Below the pieces are notes generated by a model. That model made no database searches. It was given only the letters and a program-made list of their open reading frames with translations, and was not told the origin of the DNA. Both the position numbers and the translations under genes were made by a program. A stretch of DNA of 64,000 nt from Varroa destructor. Lineage: Eukaryota; Arthropoda; Arachnida; Mesostigmata; Varroidae. The stretch covers positions 17,417,939-17,481,938 of the forward strand of contig NW_019211458.1 of NCBI RefSeq assembly GCF_002443255.2. Direction: 5' to 3'. Below, piece after piece: positions 34,813 through 46,019 of the stretch (position 1 is its first letter; each line of letters starts with the position of its first letter).

Positions 34813-34980
34813 CTGAACATTGCTTTCTCTAAAGTCAAACCTGATTCATGGCTTAAATCTACACATAAGTTTAGACCAAAGCCTTTTTTTAATAGCTACT
34901 TAACCATCAACCTGCGTAATTATGTCCAATATACACATTCATTTTAAATAATGAAGGATCGACTTCGAACTTTCGTTTAG

Positions 34981-35214
34981 TGTCCGAGGGGTCGTACTGT
35001 AGCAATAACTTTAGATTTTCTGTTTCATTGCAAAAACTTACTGAACGTCATAGTAAGAGCCGAATACTCGAAGCGACCATATGCTTTGACAGGAGTTTCG
35101 AGGGATTACATAGGAAGGAAAAGGCTTTGTCGAAGGATACGCACTGTGGCCTCTATTGCCAGAACTGGAAATAATGAGCAGTATGATCTTCTCGAGAAAA
35201 AAGAAAGTTCGTAG
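34981..35214 (+). CDS. exon candidate after TTTCGTTTAG acceptor
   Basis: A frame opens directly after the acceptor and stays open for 77 codons to TAG at 35212. It is basic in its second half (YIGRKRLCRRIRTVAS) and ends EQYDLLEKKESS. A second frame (34980-35174) is also open and polar, and a donor-like A|GTAAGA at about 35053 offers other splicing. The phase fits the preceding 34510 exon if GAA|GTGAAG is used. No domain recognised. Confidence 0.3.
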   Translation, partial: CPRGRTVAITLDFLFHCKNLLNVIVRAEYSKRPYALTGVSRDYIGRKRLCRRIRTVASIARTGNNEQYDLLEKKESS

Positions 35215-35345
35215 CCAACAGGAGCTAACCTGGCCTTTCAGACACAATTTTACGGCGTTTGTGACAAGCTTATAAAACGTTAGCGATACGATGGTCATAT
35301 GCCACTATACGAGGCTGCCACACTTCATTTGCCTCTGTCTGTGAG

Positions 35346-35379
35346 TTCACTGAAACCGATGACATTGACGCACTGACAG
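35346..35379 (+). CDS. 34-bp mini-exon
   Basis: After a C/T-rich acceptor ending CTGTGAG, 34 bp encode FTETDDIDALT and end at the perfect donor ACAG|GTGAGT in phase 1. The next exon at 35448 begins in the complementary phase after a 68-bp intron. The acidic peptide and the match of phase support a real junction. Confidence 0.4.
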
Positions 35380-35447
35380 GTGAGTTCTGCTTCTCTAACG
35401 GTTTAAAACCAGAGCTCTCCATTTTAAAGGTAACAAGTTCCTTCTAG

Positions 35448-35689
35448 GTTGTCCTGTGCTATCTCCAAGAACGGTGAGGCTTTGCACGATTTACGGAATT
35501 ACTAAAACAGAAAGCGAAACCTTGGTCATGGAGGCTATTTTGACAAAAGGATCCAACAAAATCCGCTGCTGGATATCTGGGCACGAAAACCATGACCTGG
35601 GACCAACCCGATTAATCCGTGATCTGAAAGGGGTCGCCCGCCTTATTTTTTCTGTTTTTGAATATATATCAGTTATTTTGGTATGGTAG
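35448..35689 (+). CDS. exon candidate, unknown protein
   Basis: A strong acceptor TTCCTTCTAG ends at 35447. The frame continues in phase from the mini-exon and is open to TAG at 35687. The first 60 codons are balanced (GCPVLSPRTVRLCTIYGITK, later CWISGHENHDLGPTRLIRD). The last 20 turn hydrophobic and T-rich, which resembles a polypyrimidine tract, so the exon probably ends near 35630, although no good donor was found there. No known domain is recognised. Confidence 0.38.
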
Positions 35690-35721
35690 ATTGGTCAGAA
35701 ACATACGAAATAAATAGACAG

Positions 35722-36069
35722 GAGAACTAAAGGAGCATGTGGCCGAGCTTGGTTTTGTGGAATCTGATAATTATAGCCTGGTTACATGCATAAAGCAGTA
35801 TAGGGTTGCTTGACCAGATAAAAGCGATGCCCAAAGATCTCATTCTTGTTTGGTCAAAGTTTGCTGCAAGCTGATGTATGGGATGTTGTTGTAACGGCAT
35901 CAGTAGTCGCTTGCACCATCTTGAAGACTGCATAGCCATTAAAGATATTTTAAATGTTGGAACAAAACATCAAAGATTTGAATTGATCATCTGTCACGCA
36001 CGCTGCTTTGGAAGACTGCGAAAAAAAGTTCACAACGAATATCCGATAGTATCTATGCTTGGCATATGA
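35722..36069 (+). CDS. coding-like block in shifted frames
   Basis: After an AG at 35721, one frame encodes ELKEHVAELGFVESDNYSL and runs to TGA at 35811. A second frame, shifted by one, takes over at 35806 and encodes LLDQIKAMPKDLILVWSKFA to a TGA at 35872. The same frame is then open again to 36069. The two peptides look like successive parts of one helical protein joined by a single-base frame change. That suggests a pseudogene, a sequence error, or an unrecognised small intron. No family is assigned. Confidence 0.3.
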
Positions 36070-36298
36070 CGAGGCTCAAGCCACTTAGCGACCTGCTATA
36101 TACGGTCAATAACATTCACCAGTAGGGATTTTTTCAAAACACACCGTCAAATCTGTACTTATAATCGAATCTATCAAGAGCGCCTGATCGGCCTGAGGAA
36201 GTATTAGAATAACAAAGTACAGCTTGAGTGGAACGTTACCGCTCTGTTCATTCCTTGAATACATATAGCGAAATGCCGTACACGTTTCTTCTAGCGCA

Positions 36299-36493
36299 AT
36301 GACTATAAGTTACAGAATGATAGTACTCATGATTAGTGATTGGAAAATCTTACGTAAGATCGTTGGTCGAAGAGAAGCACAAACAAGCATTTTTCCTTCT
36401 CTAAACATCCTTTTACTACGTTCATTGACCAACTTCAATCGCTATATTGGATCGGCCACATGGAAAACAAAGTCAACTCGACACACAGAATAA
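36299..36493 (+). CDS. weak exon candidate
   Basis: A 64-codon ATG frame with basic stretches. A donor-like TAC|GTAAGA occurs inside it at about 36352. No domain; included only because it lies between better candidates on the same strand. Confidence 0.12.
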   Translation: MTISYRMIVLMISDWKILRKIVGRREAQTSIFPSLNILLLRSLTNFNRYIGSATWKTKSTRHTE

Positions 36494-36836
36494 GCCCAAT
36501 GTACGCACCAGATTCGATGTAAGCGTCATTAACATGTTTAAATCAGGATTGATGCATCTGAGAAAACAAAACAGAATCTGTTGATATCTTCAAATAAGTC
36601 GAATTAATCTGGATGTTAGTAACAGCCGCGCAGGTTCTTAACCTCGACTTATAGCAAAGTGCGCGCATTCGAACCTCGATTTTATAGAGACCATCTAGTG
36701 CTGACGGAGATATATTCTCAACAGTTAGCAACGAGACACCCCGTTTAACTCGGCCACATAATCGTCAGGTATCTAAGAACCAGTGTCATATCAAAATAAC
36801 TAAATGCTTTTTTTCGTTATTTGTCCTTGCATAAAG

Positions 36837-37031
36837 TACCTACCTGTAGAAGACGGCCTACAAGAGGTCGTCCATAGGAAGTCCATTTTGTGGGGAAATA
36901 ATGAAAATACTGCGGGAATATTTTTGCCTCCTGCCAAATTAGAAAATAGGGATACTGTTTTATACTGGAAGCAGAGGCGATTTCACAGATCAACTAAATC
37001 TATAGCCGTGAACGAATTGTATCCGCTATAG
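36837..37031 (+). CDS. possible terminal exon, unknown
   Basis: A T-rich acceptor region ending GCATAAAG precedes an open frame of 64 codons and TAG at 37029. The peptide is polar and balanced (YLPVEDGLQEVVHRKSILWG, later LENRDTVLYWKQRRFHRST). Composition favours coding. It could be the last exon of the 34.5-36 kb plus-strand gene, but the connection is not shown. No clear polyadenylation signal follows within 60 bp. Confidence 0.35.
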   Translation, partial: YLPVEDGLQEVVHRKSILWGNNENTAGIFLPPAKLENRDTVLYWKQRRFHRSTKSIAVNELYPL

Positions 37032-37316
37032 CTTAATTTTTTCTTTTGTTATAGTTAATAAGCGCATACGCGAGCATTGTTAACATTGAACACAAGGCTG
37101 GTAGATACACTGCCAACAAGTCCGCCCGAGCTTCTGTCTCGTATTGAAACTGGAAAACGGCTCGAACCCCTGTCGAGTTCTCATTTCGCCTTCTCACCGA
37201 AGACGTTGATCTAGTTTCGCTACTCGCAATGTATCCCTCCGTTTGAACGTCGTCATCAACGATTCCAGCTGTTTTCTCGAACCGTGTGTTAGTATTCTAT
37301 GTATCTAAAATAGGAC

Positions 37317-37424
37317 ATGCATTACCGAATCCGCCCAAAACCTCGTAACAGTAAGCCGCCACCGCCACCGCCACCGCCATCGCCACCGCCACAGCCACCG
37401 TATGCGGAGCGAGGCGTAGTGTGA
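37317..37424 (+). CDS. 35-codon proline-rich frame over a GCCACC repeat
   Basis: ATG at 37317 opens a short frame with a Lys/Arg start, then a run of Pro broken by Ser and Gln, ending PYAERGVV. The repeat that encodes it is a simple hexamer array, so the frame may be incidental. On the minus strand the same array gives Val-Ala or Trp-Arg repeats inside longer frames (37297-37592). Confidence 0.2.
   Translation: MHYRIRPKPRNSKPPPPPPPPSPPPQPPYAERGVV
37363..37400. repeat. (GCCACC)n hexamer array
   Basis: About six GCCACC units with one CAT variant and one CAG variant. GC-rich against an AT-rich background. Confidence 0.85.
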
Positions 37425-37835
37425 TGTAATCGTACGATCCAAAGCATCCAGGACTGCCGTCATCGCATCCTCTACTATCTTCAGCAACGCACTGAACAGA
37501 AACTTTTTGCGCAATAAACTGAGTTTGGGCCGCACTCGAACGACTCTTGTAGACACAGAAACAGACAATGCCAGCCGCCACATCTCTAACATAGCTGTAT
37601 TAATTCAACCTCAGACGTAGCTATACCAGCCATGTTGTATCAACCTCGGAATGGATCCCCATCCAGCATTCTATTGCTTAATAGATGCGCTTCTAGAAAA
37701 ACTAGCCAGCCGGGACGCGCCGCAGGCCGTAGCAAGCACCAGTGACCTGCAGAGGACACTAGCGAAGCGTGCAATTAAATAGTCCGTAACTGGGTCTCTG
37801 TAAGGGTGGCGTAGTACGCTGTAGGGTGTGAATGG

Positions 37836-37852
37836 GTGTGTGTGTGTGTGTA
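37836..37852. repeat. (GT)n microsatellite
   Basis: Eight GT units. Confidence 0.9.
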
Positions 37853-39205
37853 TAAAGGCGCAACGCAACATAGGCCTCACGATATCTATGAGCTGCACGA
37901 TCTTTTCATTTGCTCTGGCAGGTTTTTTGATCAGACAGTGTCACACGAAGTTAATGACGTTGCCATTGGGGGAGATTTGGGGCTGAAGTTTCTTGTGAAA
38001 CACCTAACGACGGCTAGCTAGCCAGCGTAGTTCGTAAACGAGACAAGTAAATACGAAACCCTATAGGGCGTATATAACGACGTTTACATAGATATCAACT
38101 AATCCATGGGCTTGAGTTCGAAGCTTGTCATCTTGATCATAACAATAACAACGAAGCTAATCAATTATAACAACACAAAGTGAGCAGCTATGTGCTGATT
38201 GTTAATGGTAGGTAAAGAATGACAGAATAAAAACAGAAGAAGAATGACAGGTAAAATGTAAACGCAATATAGCGCCTTTATAATTTTTAGTTATAATTAT
38301 TTTAAATTTAATATTTTTCGCAAACGCTTATTACTTGTTCACATGGGACCAATTCTAGTCTATTTAGTGTACGTAACTTATTATATATAATAAGACGTAC
38401 AGATGATTTAGCCAGGTAGCTATAAAGCCTTACCGTCTCGACAACAACCTTTTAAACAAGGCAACGAAATAGTTGATTTATTAGCTATATTTAGTGTTTA
38501 AAGAGAAATAAAAAAGAAAAGCGTATACATATGTATCTACATCCATATGATTTAGCGTTTTTACCAAGTTTTTAAAAGCCATGCAAGTTTAAGCCTTAAA
38601 AAAATACAGACTCAACATAACTTTTGCCCATAAGCACAATAGCGTATACTGGAATGTGCCCGCATTGGCAAAACGCTACAAATTACGCTAGCGCATATGG
38701 GAAAATTATCCATGAGAATGTTCGATAGGAACAGCCTAGATAAACCTAAACAGGCCTAAAGTGTATTGCGTTAGCAGCGCGGGAACACGTTAGTCTTGAG
38801 TCCTGGTGATGCCCCTTCTGTAAAGCGAATCGATGCCGATCCCTTCGGATATGTTTATTTAGCTTCCAGCAGAAGGCAAAGCGCAAGCTTTATCTCATAT
38901 AAACTATTATTTTTTTTGCAACATTTCTCACGGATGATTCAGTGGCCGATTGTGTACGAGAAGTTTTTCCATTGCAGAACCTTAGTCTGTCTAGGCGATT
39001 TTACTTATTGCGCCATGTTTTGACGTTATGACGTTAACAAGTAAATGACTCTTGACTAGAACTTTGTAGAGTGACCATTTTCTAGATGTGATTCTAGCTA
39101 TGATACGATATACGACACTTAACGTAAACTTGGTCATTTGCCGGAAAAGACTGTGACTCTGACCACCTGTAACAGCATGATCTCAGAAGTAGATTATTTA
39201 TAATC

Positions 39206-39208
<3 letters not shown>

Positions 39209-39253
<45 letters not shown>
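39209..39253. repeat. (TA)22 microsatellite
   Basis: Longest simple repeat in the window, 45 bp of pure TA. Confidence 0.97.
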
Positions 39254-39255
<2 letters not shown>

Positions 39256-40570
39256 CTAATATATAATGTACATGAGCGCCAGTTTTGTTTACATTAAAGT
39301 GCGACGGGAACTGACTGACGAGCTATGATAGTATTGCTCGGGCACATTCAGGATTATCATGGGACTTTTTCGAGCCAATCATGACGTTTGGTTTTACTTG
39401 CAGGCATCTCTAATCATCCGTGGACTCACTGCGATGCTCCGCAAGCTAATCCACAGTAAGGGATAGCGTGATGAATAATAAAATTGGACCACTAATGAAT
39501 CACCGCGAGTAAACACAATTAGGACATTCGTATAGCATGTTTTAGGAAATAGATAATTATCAACACACGTACGCTCATACTGCTGTAAGGATTTTTGCTG
39601 ATACAGCGCCCAACAGGCTAATAATAGCACATTGAGACAAAAACGAGGACTAGCATGTGCTTCCTTCTTATTGCTACCATTAAACAATTAACCTAAGCGT
39701 TAAATGATCGATCCTTCCTAAATTTCGCATCCTTTCCTTAACAATGTATGAATTCAAAATAACAAAAATTAAATATATTTAGTGTGTTAAAACTTCTCGC
39801 AGGGTATGTACCGTTTCAGAGCTGCTACTTTTAACCACTACAGATCCACTTTTCCAGCACTCGATACTCCACATACGAATTTCGCAAAAGGCCTATTTAC
39901 TCTTTTCTATTAAGAAACACCGGCAAGTCACTAAAAGCATTCTGTTGTGTATAAGATTTTTCAACCTAACGATTGTAAGAATGTAAGTTAGCGTACTTGT
40001 TTGAAGACGGATGGATGTATGGCACATTGGCAGCAATCTGCTAGCTTCTGGAACATTAGCTAAGCGCAGCTAGCTCTCATAAAAGTTGGCAGACAAGAAA
40101 CCTGATGTTTCGTGCGGGAAAGGACAAAAGATCACCAGGGTAAATGCTTCTACCATTATTTCGGCTAAGTGCTCTCTACTCTGCCTTTCGTTCTGTATCC
40201 GTTAGCCACTGATAAACACCTTCACAGCAGAGTCTAATTAAATGTAGAAGCAAAAACTTATTTACGTTTCCATATTGTGGTTCAGACTTCCGTGGACTAC
40301 GTTTGATCTTTAGAGGATCCAACTTAAAAACGCCAACTAGCTAGATACAACTCTTGGCCTACTTTTAGTAAAGTGTTAGGGCTGCCGTGACGAATGCGTG
40401 GAGGCTGAACTCGCATGAAGCATTACATGAATGAAGCATACAAGGCCTACATAGACAAAAAATAAAGAAATAATTGAGCTCAGCGTTGATGCAATAAACT
40501 ACATGCGTTACTACACGAGCGCTGGGCAATCAATAACTCAATAGAATTATACTGTAAATTAGCAAATAAT

Positions 40571-40593
40571 AATATATATATATATATATATAT
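40571..40593. repeat. (TA)n microsatellite
   Basis: About eleven TA units. Confidence 0.92.
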
Positions 40594-41164
40594 TCGTTAA
40601 ACTGAACTACAAATAGTTGTTACAATACATTTATTAATTTAACCATTTAATTGAGCTATAACTATATATTAACTATAATATAATTATAAACGCTAGAAGT
40701 GCATTCTAGTTACGCTAAAAGTAAAGCTAGTTTAGGCAATGAATATAACGTCCTCGTATGTCGCTTTAACACGCAGACGATCGTATAAGGCACATACAAC
40801 TCGAAGTTAACCAATTTTATGTTTTTCAGCGTACGAAAAAAGTTAGGTAGGTAAAAGTAGGTGTGCGCAGCCGAAATAACTTCACTGGTAGCATTTTAGA
40901 TTCCTTTCGAGAACAAACACTGCTTCAGGTGCAGAATAGTCATAGAAACTTTGCTACCAGTGACACACTCGGAGGCTTTTCGCTGCCTGGCCATCACAGA
41001 GATTAAAGTGCCATTAGTTTCATGGCTCTGTAAAGCGTGCCTGTTTTTAGTTAGCTTAGTTTCGAAAAGAGAAAAAATAAATCGGTATCGCAACCGCGTG
41101 TCATTCGTCTATCACTGGCAGAATAGTTGGCCTGGATCGTATCATGCGTGCCCTAGAACAAAGT

Positions 41165-41179
41165 TTTTTTTTTTTTTTT
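41165..41179. repeat. poly-T run (15 T)
   Basis: Uninterrupted T homopolymer. Confidence 0.9.
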
Positions 41180-41936
41180 CTAATTAATCTTATTTATTAT
41201 ATTGTCAGTCAGTAAGTTTTTGTCGATTGCGATTCAGTTCTGAGTTACATTTGCAAACACAAATGACCAGTGGCAAACTTGTCTATTTAACTTGAGACCT
41301 ATTACTGCTGATTTAATTGGCTTGGTTAGCATTCCGTAAGTATGTAAGTTGTTCGCCAAAACGAATAGTTTCTAGCCGTATTACCCCTTTTACTTGAACT
41401 TACGTTTTGTTTAACAACAGATTGTGAATAGTAAATAATAAGAAACGATACAATGTAACTGGTAACTAACAAAAAGTCGTGGCATCGGAAGTCACAGATT
41501 GACTGGCCACAAACTGAGGAAATTCATTCTTAAGGAAAGGACAAAAAGGGTCTTGAGGATAGCTGAGCTTATAGGCCATGTTTAACATAAGCTAAATTGT
41601 AATTTTTAAAAGTATAAGAATTCGGATCGTAACTCATTCAGCTGCAAAAAAATTACTGAACGCTGCCCAATCGTTTAAAGTACAGAGGCAGCGCCCGAAA
41701 GCCCCATAAGCACCATCCATTATTCTTCTTCTGTGACATCTGAAAGGAGCAACGTACTAGATTTATCAAACTGAAATTGAAAAAGAAATACTCGTTCTAT
41801 TGTTAAGTGTAGTATTCAAACAACATGGCGCCTTACTTCACTGTTTATAAAGTAAGTTTTCTAATAGAATACGATAACATTACATTTTGAATATAAACTA
41901 TACATATTCTTATTTATATTTGTAGGTGCCGTAACG

Positions 41937-41965
41937 TGCAGATATGTTGGCGTTACATATCTGCA
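41937..41965. repeat. perfect 11-bp hairpin
   Basis: TGCAGATATGT at 41937-41947 and ACATATCTGCA at 41955-41965 are exact reverse complements, separated by a seven-base loop TGGCGTT. It lies just after a splice-acceptor-like TATTTGTAG. No run of T follows that would suggest a Pol III terminator. Confidence 0.8.
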
Positions 41966-42150
41966 TACAGGTTCGACATGCTGAGACCATTCGACGTGTA
42001 TTACTTATCAAATATGAATTTCATAATTTTTATTGAAAATTAAAAAAAAAGCCTGTGTACCTGAATTCTAATCGGCAGAAACTTTACAAGAGCTTTACTA
42101 GGTTTACTGTTCTGTCTGATAACTGGAGTCCAGCCTTTGCAAATAGGTCC

Positions 42151-42165
42151 ATATATATATATATA
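42151..42165. repeat. (TA)n microsatellite
   Basis: About seven TA units. Confidence 0.85.
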
Positions 42166-44712
42166 ATATCTTACGAAATGCTATAACAACTGCGCTATGT
42201 TGTAACCTGCACATAGTTCTGGTCTTAAAGTGGCCCCATTCGGGCACGCGTTTACCCAGTCGTAAATCAGGCCTGACTTAAAAGCCCATTTAAAATAACA
42301 GACGCAAAGGGTATAAGATATCTGAGCGTGGTCGAGGTAGGATGTCAGAATGTGGCAATCGTATTGTTATCTGAGCCGGTAGACGCTTGCGAAAGATTAT
42401 GACCAGTAAAATCATTTCGTAAGCACGGCCGGGATTCTGTATTCAGGCTTCGAGGCTTCACAACGCGTTCTCACATCTATACAAATAGTCAAATAGGTTT
42501 GGCTGGGTAATACATTTGGGGAAGGTGATGGTTACAACAAGGCCGTACGTTGTGTTTTGAGGATGCTTCCTGAAACTAGAGTGTCGAAACGTTGTCATAT
42601 TGTAGCATACCCGTACGTAGTATAAAAATGCTGATCTCAAAGTTATTGAACGATAGCAAATGTGGAACATTTTTTAGAGTATAAAAGCAGTTATTTACGG
42701 GGAGAAATAAAGGAAACGGTTAATGAGATAAGTAAAGCGCTTAACTTATAAGTTCGTAAGATAAAACATAGAGGAAATCATCACCCTGGACTCTGGTCCG
42801 AACTGTAACTAAGATGATCATTTTGGATAAATGGTCCAAAGTTGCGAATCGAAGAACGGTTGATATCTTCTGAAATATCAGCAATTTGGGTTAAAACGGT
42901 TTTAGCAAAAATTCTCCAAGTAATATGGCCTGATATTAAATATATAAGCTATTATGTGTCCATGGTATAAGTACTTCCAAAATAAAAAACTTACCTCCTG
43001 TTCCAAGGGGAACCAACTTACAGAATGAGCACAAACAGCGAAAAAATTGAGACAGAAGCACAGCAAAAACACAGAATAGGTATCTACATTCTATCGTTGC
43101 GCAACAATTTTTGTACCACCCTCTATCGTGCGATAGTCAGTGCGTGACCCTAGACATACTTATAAGAGAAATTACTGATTATGCATGATATGTAGAAATG
43201 TATCATACTTATAATAACAAAATACGATTCGACACTCAAGGTGTTCGATGACTGATGGGAATTTAGCTGAAATGCGTGTGGCAAAGTTCGAAGTTCCCAT
43301 ATCATAATACTAACAGTTCCATTTACTAGGCACGCGGACGTGTCTACTTTTATCTATGTATGACTTGCAGTGTTTTTCTGCGATAGTGAACGTTTACAAC
43401 GGATCAACAGAAGGTAACAGGAGAAGATCCTTCGATATTTTCTCGCTTAATCTTGCTCATCCTATCTGCTCATAATGAAGATGGCGTTCCAGAAACGCAC
43501 TTCGGACAAACTTCAGCAGACCCCTGCTCGATTCGTTAATTAAGCTCTGTCAGCATACTCCAGTGAACCTTTCATCACGGCTGTCCGCATGTAATTAGCC
43601 ATTAACGTCGAGTGACTACATTAGCTAATCTAATTATTACTTAACTCTTCTATCGAATATTACGCAATCATGGATCTTCAATGACGTCTAGCCAGGCACA
43701 ACGAAATAAATCAGCGGCCATCAAAGTGAACGTGTTTCTATACGTACTTGGTGATGGTGACTTGAAAATCGTACGGGACTTGGAAACATCATAATAACAG
43801 TAATTAAGATTTTTGCTATTAGCAACCGTAAACATAATTTTGTCCCAGCTGTATATATATTTTTGAGGTGCCCTTGATATGGGAAACTCTGATGTATTCT
43901 TTGACAACGTTTTCACTCGACATGTTTAGGGACTACTATGGTTTAAGTGTTAGAAGATATGGCCTCGAAATAAATAATGTTTTTTGTGCACGCATAGCCA
44001 GGTTAGGTTTGCACGTACAAATACGTGCATGATATTTGTTAATTCTTAGTAAATAGTCTTCATAGGCCCCATTGATGTTTACATCATTTGTTTCTGTTGC
44101 ATTGTTCTGGCGTGTTTTGGCAGTTTGTCAATAAGCGATTACTCTATCAGTTTAAGGGACCCAAAGCATTTTTTCTATAACACTGTGCCTTGCTGATAAA
44201 TAGGAGATTTCTATAATATGAAATTAGTTCATTAACGTTTTATTAGCTAAGATAATGGTTCCTATCTTATGACCATCTGGCTCTTTGCTTATAGATCAGA
44301 CACGACGATCTGTTGGTGTTATGCTCAGTAGAGCTTGCTTCCTCTCTACCTTGCGTGAAACAATTCTATTAATTTCTGTGTTCACAGGCGTACTGAAATA
44401 TGCTGCTGGGCGAACTCCTTCGCGTGTTTCTCTATAGTAGTCACACGTATTAAAAAAGCGATTTTCCAGGATATATGCCATTTCTCTACCTCCTCTTTGA
44501 CTAATTCCTCAGTTTGCCTAGAAAATAAAGAGCCTGTAGTTTTTGCTTTTCATACAGCCATTATTCTCGTAGTCTCGTAGTCGCAGGCTACGAGGTGCCC
44601 GTCTTCACACCTGAGCTCGCCCCTGTGTCCCGTGGCTTACACGGGCATGAACAGTAGACGTCTGCGAATCCTTATGACACTACTAAAAATATTACAGGAC
44701 TTGTTTTGGCTA

Positions 44713-44724
44713 GCGCGCGCGCGC
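44713..44724. repeat. (GC)6 tract
   Basis: Six GC units in an AT-rich background; an alternating purine-pyrimidine tract with Z-DNA potential. Confidence 0.9.
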
Positions 44725-44807
44725 ACGAAGATTACTGCTTCTAACTAAGATTGATTTAGCGAGAACTGTCGTTGTGGCTCCTGTTGCGTTCCCTGTTGTG
44801 ATCCATC

Positions 44808-45068
44808 TTGAATGCGTTCATCTCATTCATGCGCCGCCAACAACAAAACACAGACGAACTCGAAAGAGGTGAACAGCAGCACCGTAGGGCCTTTTCTATT
44901 CATCAAATGTGCCTAAGAATGTTCTGCGGTTCTCGCATCACTGAGCGATCAGCACTTAAGGTTCAATGTCCCCAAAACGGTAGAGCCATGAGTCTTCAAT
45001 CAGTCAGTCAGTCAGTCAGTTGCTTCTGGAAGATTCAGGCCAAAAACTCAACTACCCCTTTGCGCTAA
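44808..45068 (+). CDS. weak exon candidate with Gln-rich start
   Basis: The frame of 86 codons starts at TTG. Early residues are Arg/Gln/Glu-rich (RRQQQNTDELERGEQQHRR), and a (CAGT)5 repeat near its end is read as SQSVSQSVS. A polar composition argues weakly for coding. No ATG, no domain. Confidence 0.2.
   Translation: MNAFISFMRRQQQNTDELERGEQQHRRAFSIHQMCLRMFCGSRITERSALKVQCPQNGRAMSLQSVSQSVSCFWKIQAKNSTTPLR
45001..45020. repeat. (CAGT)5 microsatellite
   Basis: Five CAGT units without interruption. Confidence 0.95.
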
Positions 45069-45472
45069 ATCTCTCTCGTTTTTTCTATCTTCTTTTCTCT
45101 AATTCACCTTTATTTTCCCTCACTGTCTGTGTTTCGGTGCGTCCGCAATTTATCACCAAGGGTCATAGATCACTGAGCTACAAATGTATGTGTGGGTATC
45201 GTAGTCCAACTGAAAAGTTGTTTTCAGTGAGATTTTAGCATAAATAGATAGTGAGAAAATGAGCGAACGAATACAAAAGGTAATGTCGGAACACACAGTT
45301 TTACTGTTGTCAAGATACGGAAATTGGCACCCGCGAACGGATGTACTCTACACGTTACACTGACGACGATGCCGCGGAAAACATCCTACGCAATGAACAT
45401 ATGTTAGCGTCTCAAGTTATAGGTGCCATTAGCAGGAACGTAAGTCGATGGTATTGTACAACGCATATGAGG

Positions 45473-45827
45473 TCACGTCAGAGGGCAACGTCGGGATGTG
45501 ATAAATACGTACATGTGTGCGAGACATATTAAGTCGAGATTCGGCAGCCGTCCACAGATGCCAATAGACGTGACCAGACGTCCTTCAGCCAATAGGTGTT
45601 CGTCAAGGACATCGTTGATGATTCCAGACCAGGTATCAGATATCGTGCTGGGTAGGCACGATTCGAATAAGCGGCGCAATTTTTTTACACGTTCCGTATA
45701 TTTTCTGCACGCGTGCATCTGTATGTACGGCTTTAAATGCTTTTTGTGCTCTCGCTATGGGTGGCATTTTTGCGCGCTCAAGTGCTAGCTTTCGACGAGA
45801 GTCATTCACGTTTGTCAATTTCGTGTA
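45473..45827 (-). CDS. coding-like block in two minus frames
   Basis: After an acceptor-like GTGACAG, a frame from 45827 gives a basic peptide (SRRKLALERAKMPPIARAQK) to about 45710 and continues less convincingly to 45636. A second frame starting with ATG at 45718 gives RKYTERVKKLRRLFESCLP and then DVLDEHLLAEGRLVTS, and ends at 45473. The better half of each frame abuts the other near 45708-45718. One protein with a frameshift there, or a pseudogene, would explain this. GC content is higher than the flanks. No family recognised. Confidence 0.32.
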
Positions 45828-46019
45828 CTGTCACCGGGTCTTTAGCTGATTTTGATAACAGATTATAAAGAACCTACTAGCGACGAGTGAAAAGCACCTT
45901 GGATTTTGAAAAGGCCATTTTTTGCTCTCCTTGGCACAGATTGGCTTGCGCACCGTAACCACGACACAGCAACCATACATAGGAAGGACAACCATGCTGA
46001 CGATGCCTATGAACATATG

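Larger units (their letters stand above)
38030..44800. other. AT-rich stretch without supported genes
   Basis: Nearly 7 kb holding only frames of 60-97 codons with no motif (for example 39394-39687 minus, 40951-41187 plus, 43668-43916 minus). It has three (TA)n tracts, a 15-T run at 41165-41179 and a perfect 11-bp hairpin at 41937-41965. Consistent with intron or intergenic DNA. Confidence 0.6.

Noticed and set aside
35860..36080. Helicase-like reading (WDVVVTASVVA ... YDEAQAT) in a third plus frame
   Set aside because: The pieces are separated by several stops and the spacing does not match SF1/SF2 helicase motifs; resemblance is superficial.
36660..36690. tRNA box B-like string on the minus strand (GAGGTTCGAATGC)
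   Set aside because: No box A at the right distance and no acceptor stem can be formed.
37155..37260. tRNA-like boxes on the minus strand (TAGCGAAACTAG and GGGTTCGAGCC)
   Set aside because: The T-arm and acceptor stem do not pair, so no cloverleaf forms.
45498..45788. 96-codon plus frame opposite the 45.5 kb minus block
   Set aside because: The minus frames have more protein-like composition and a plausible acceptor.
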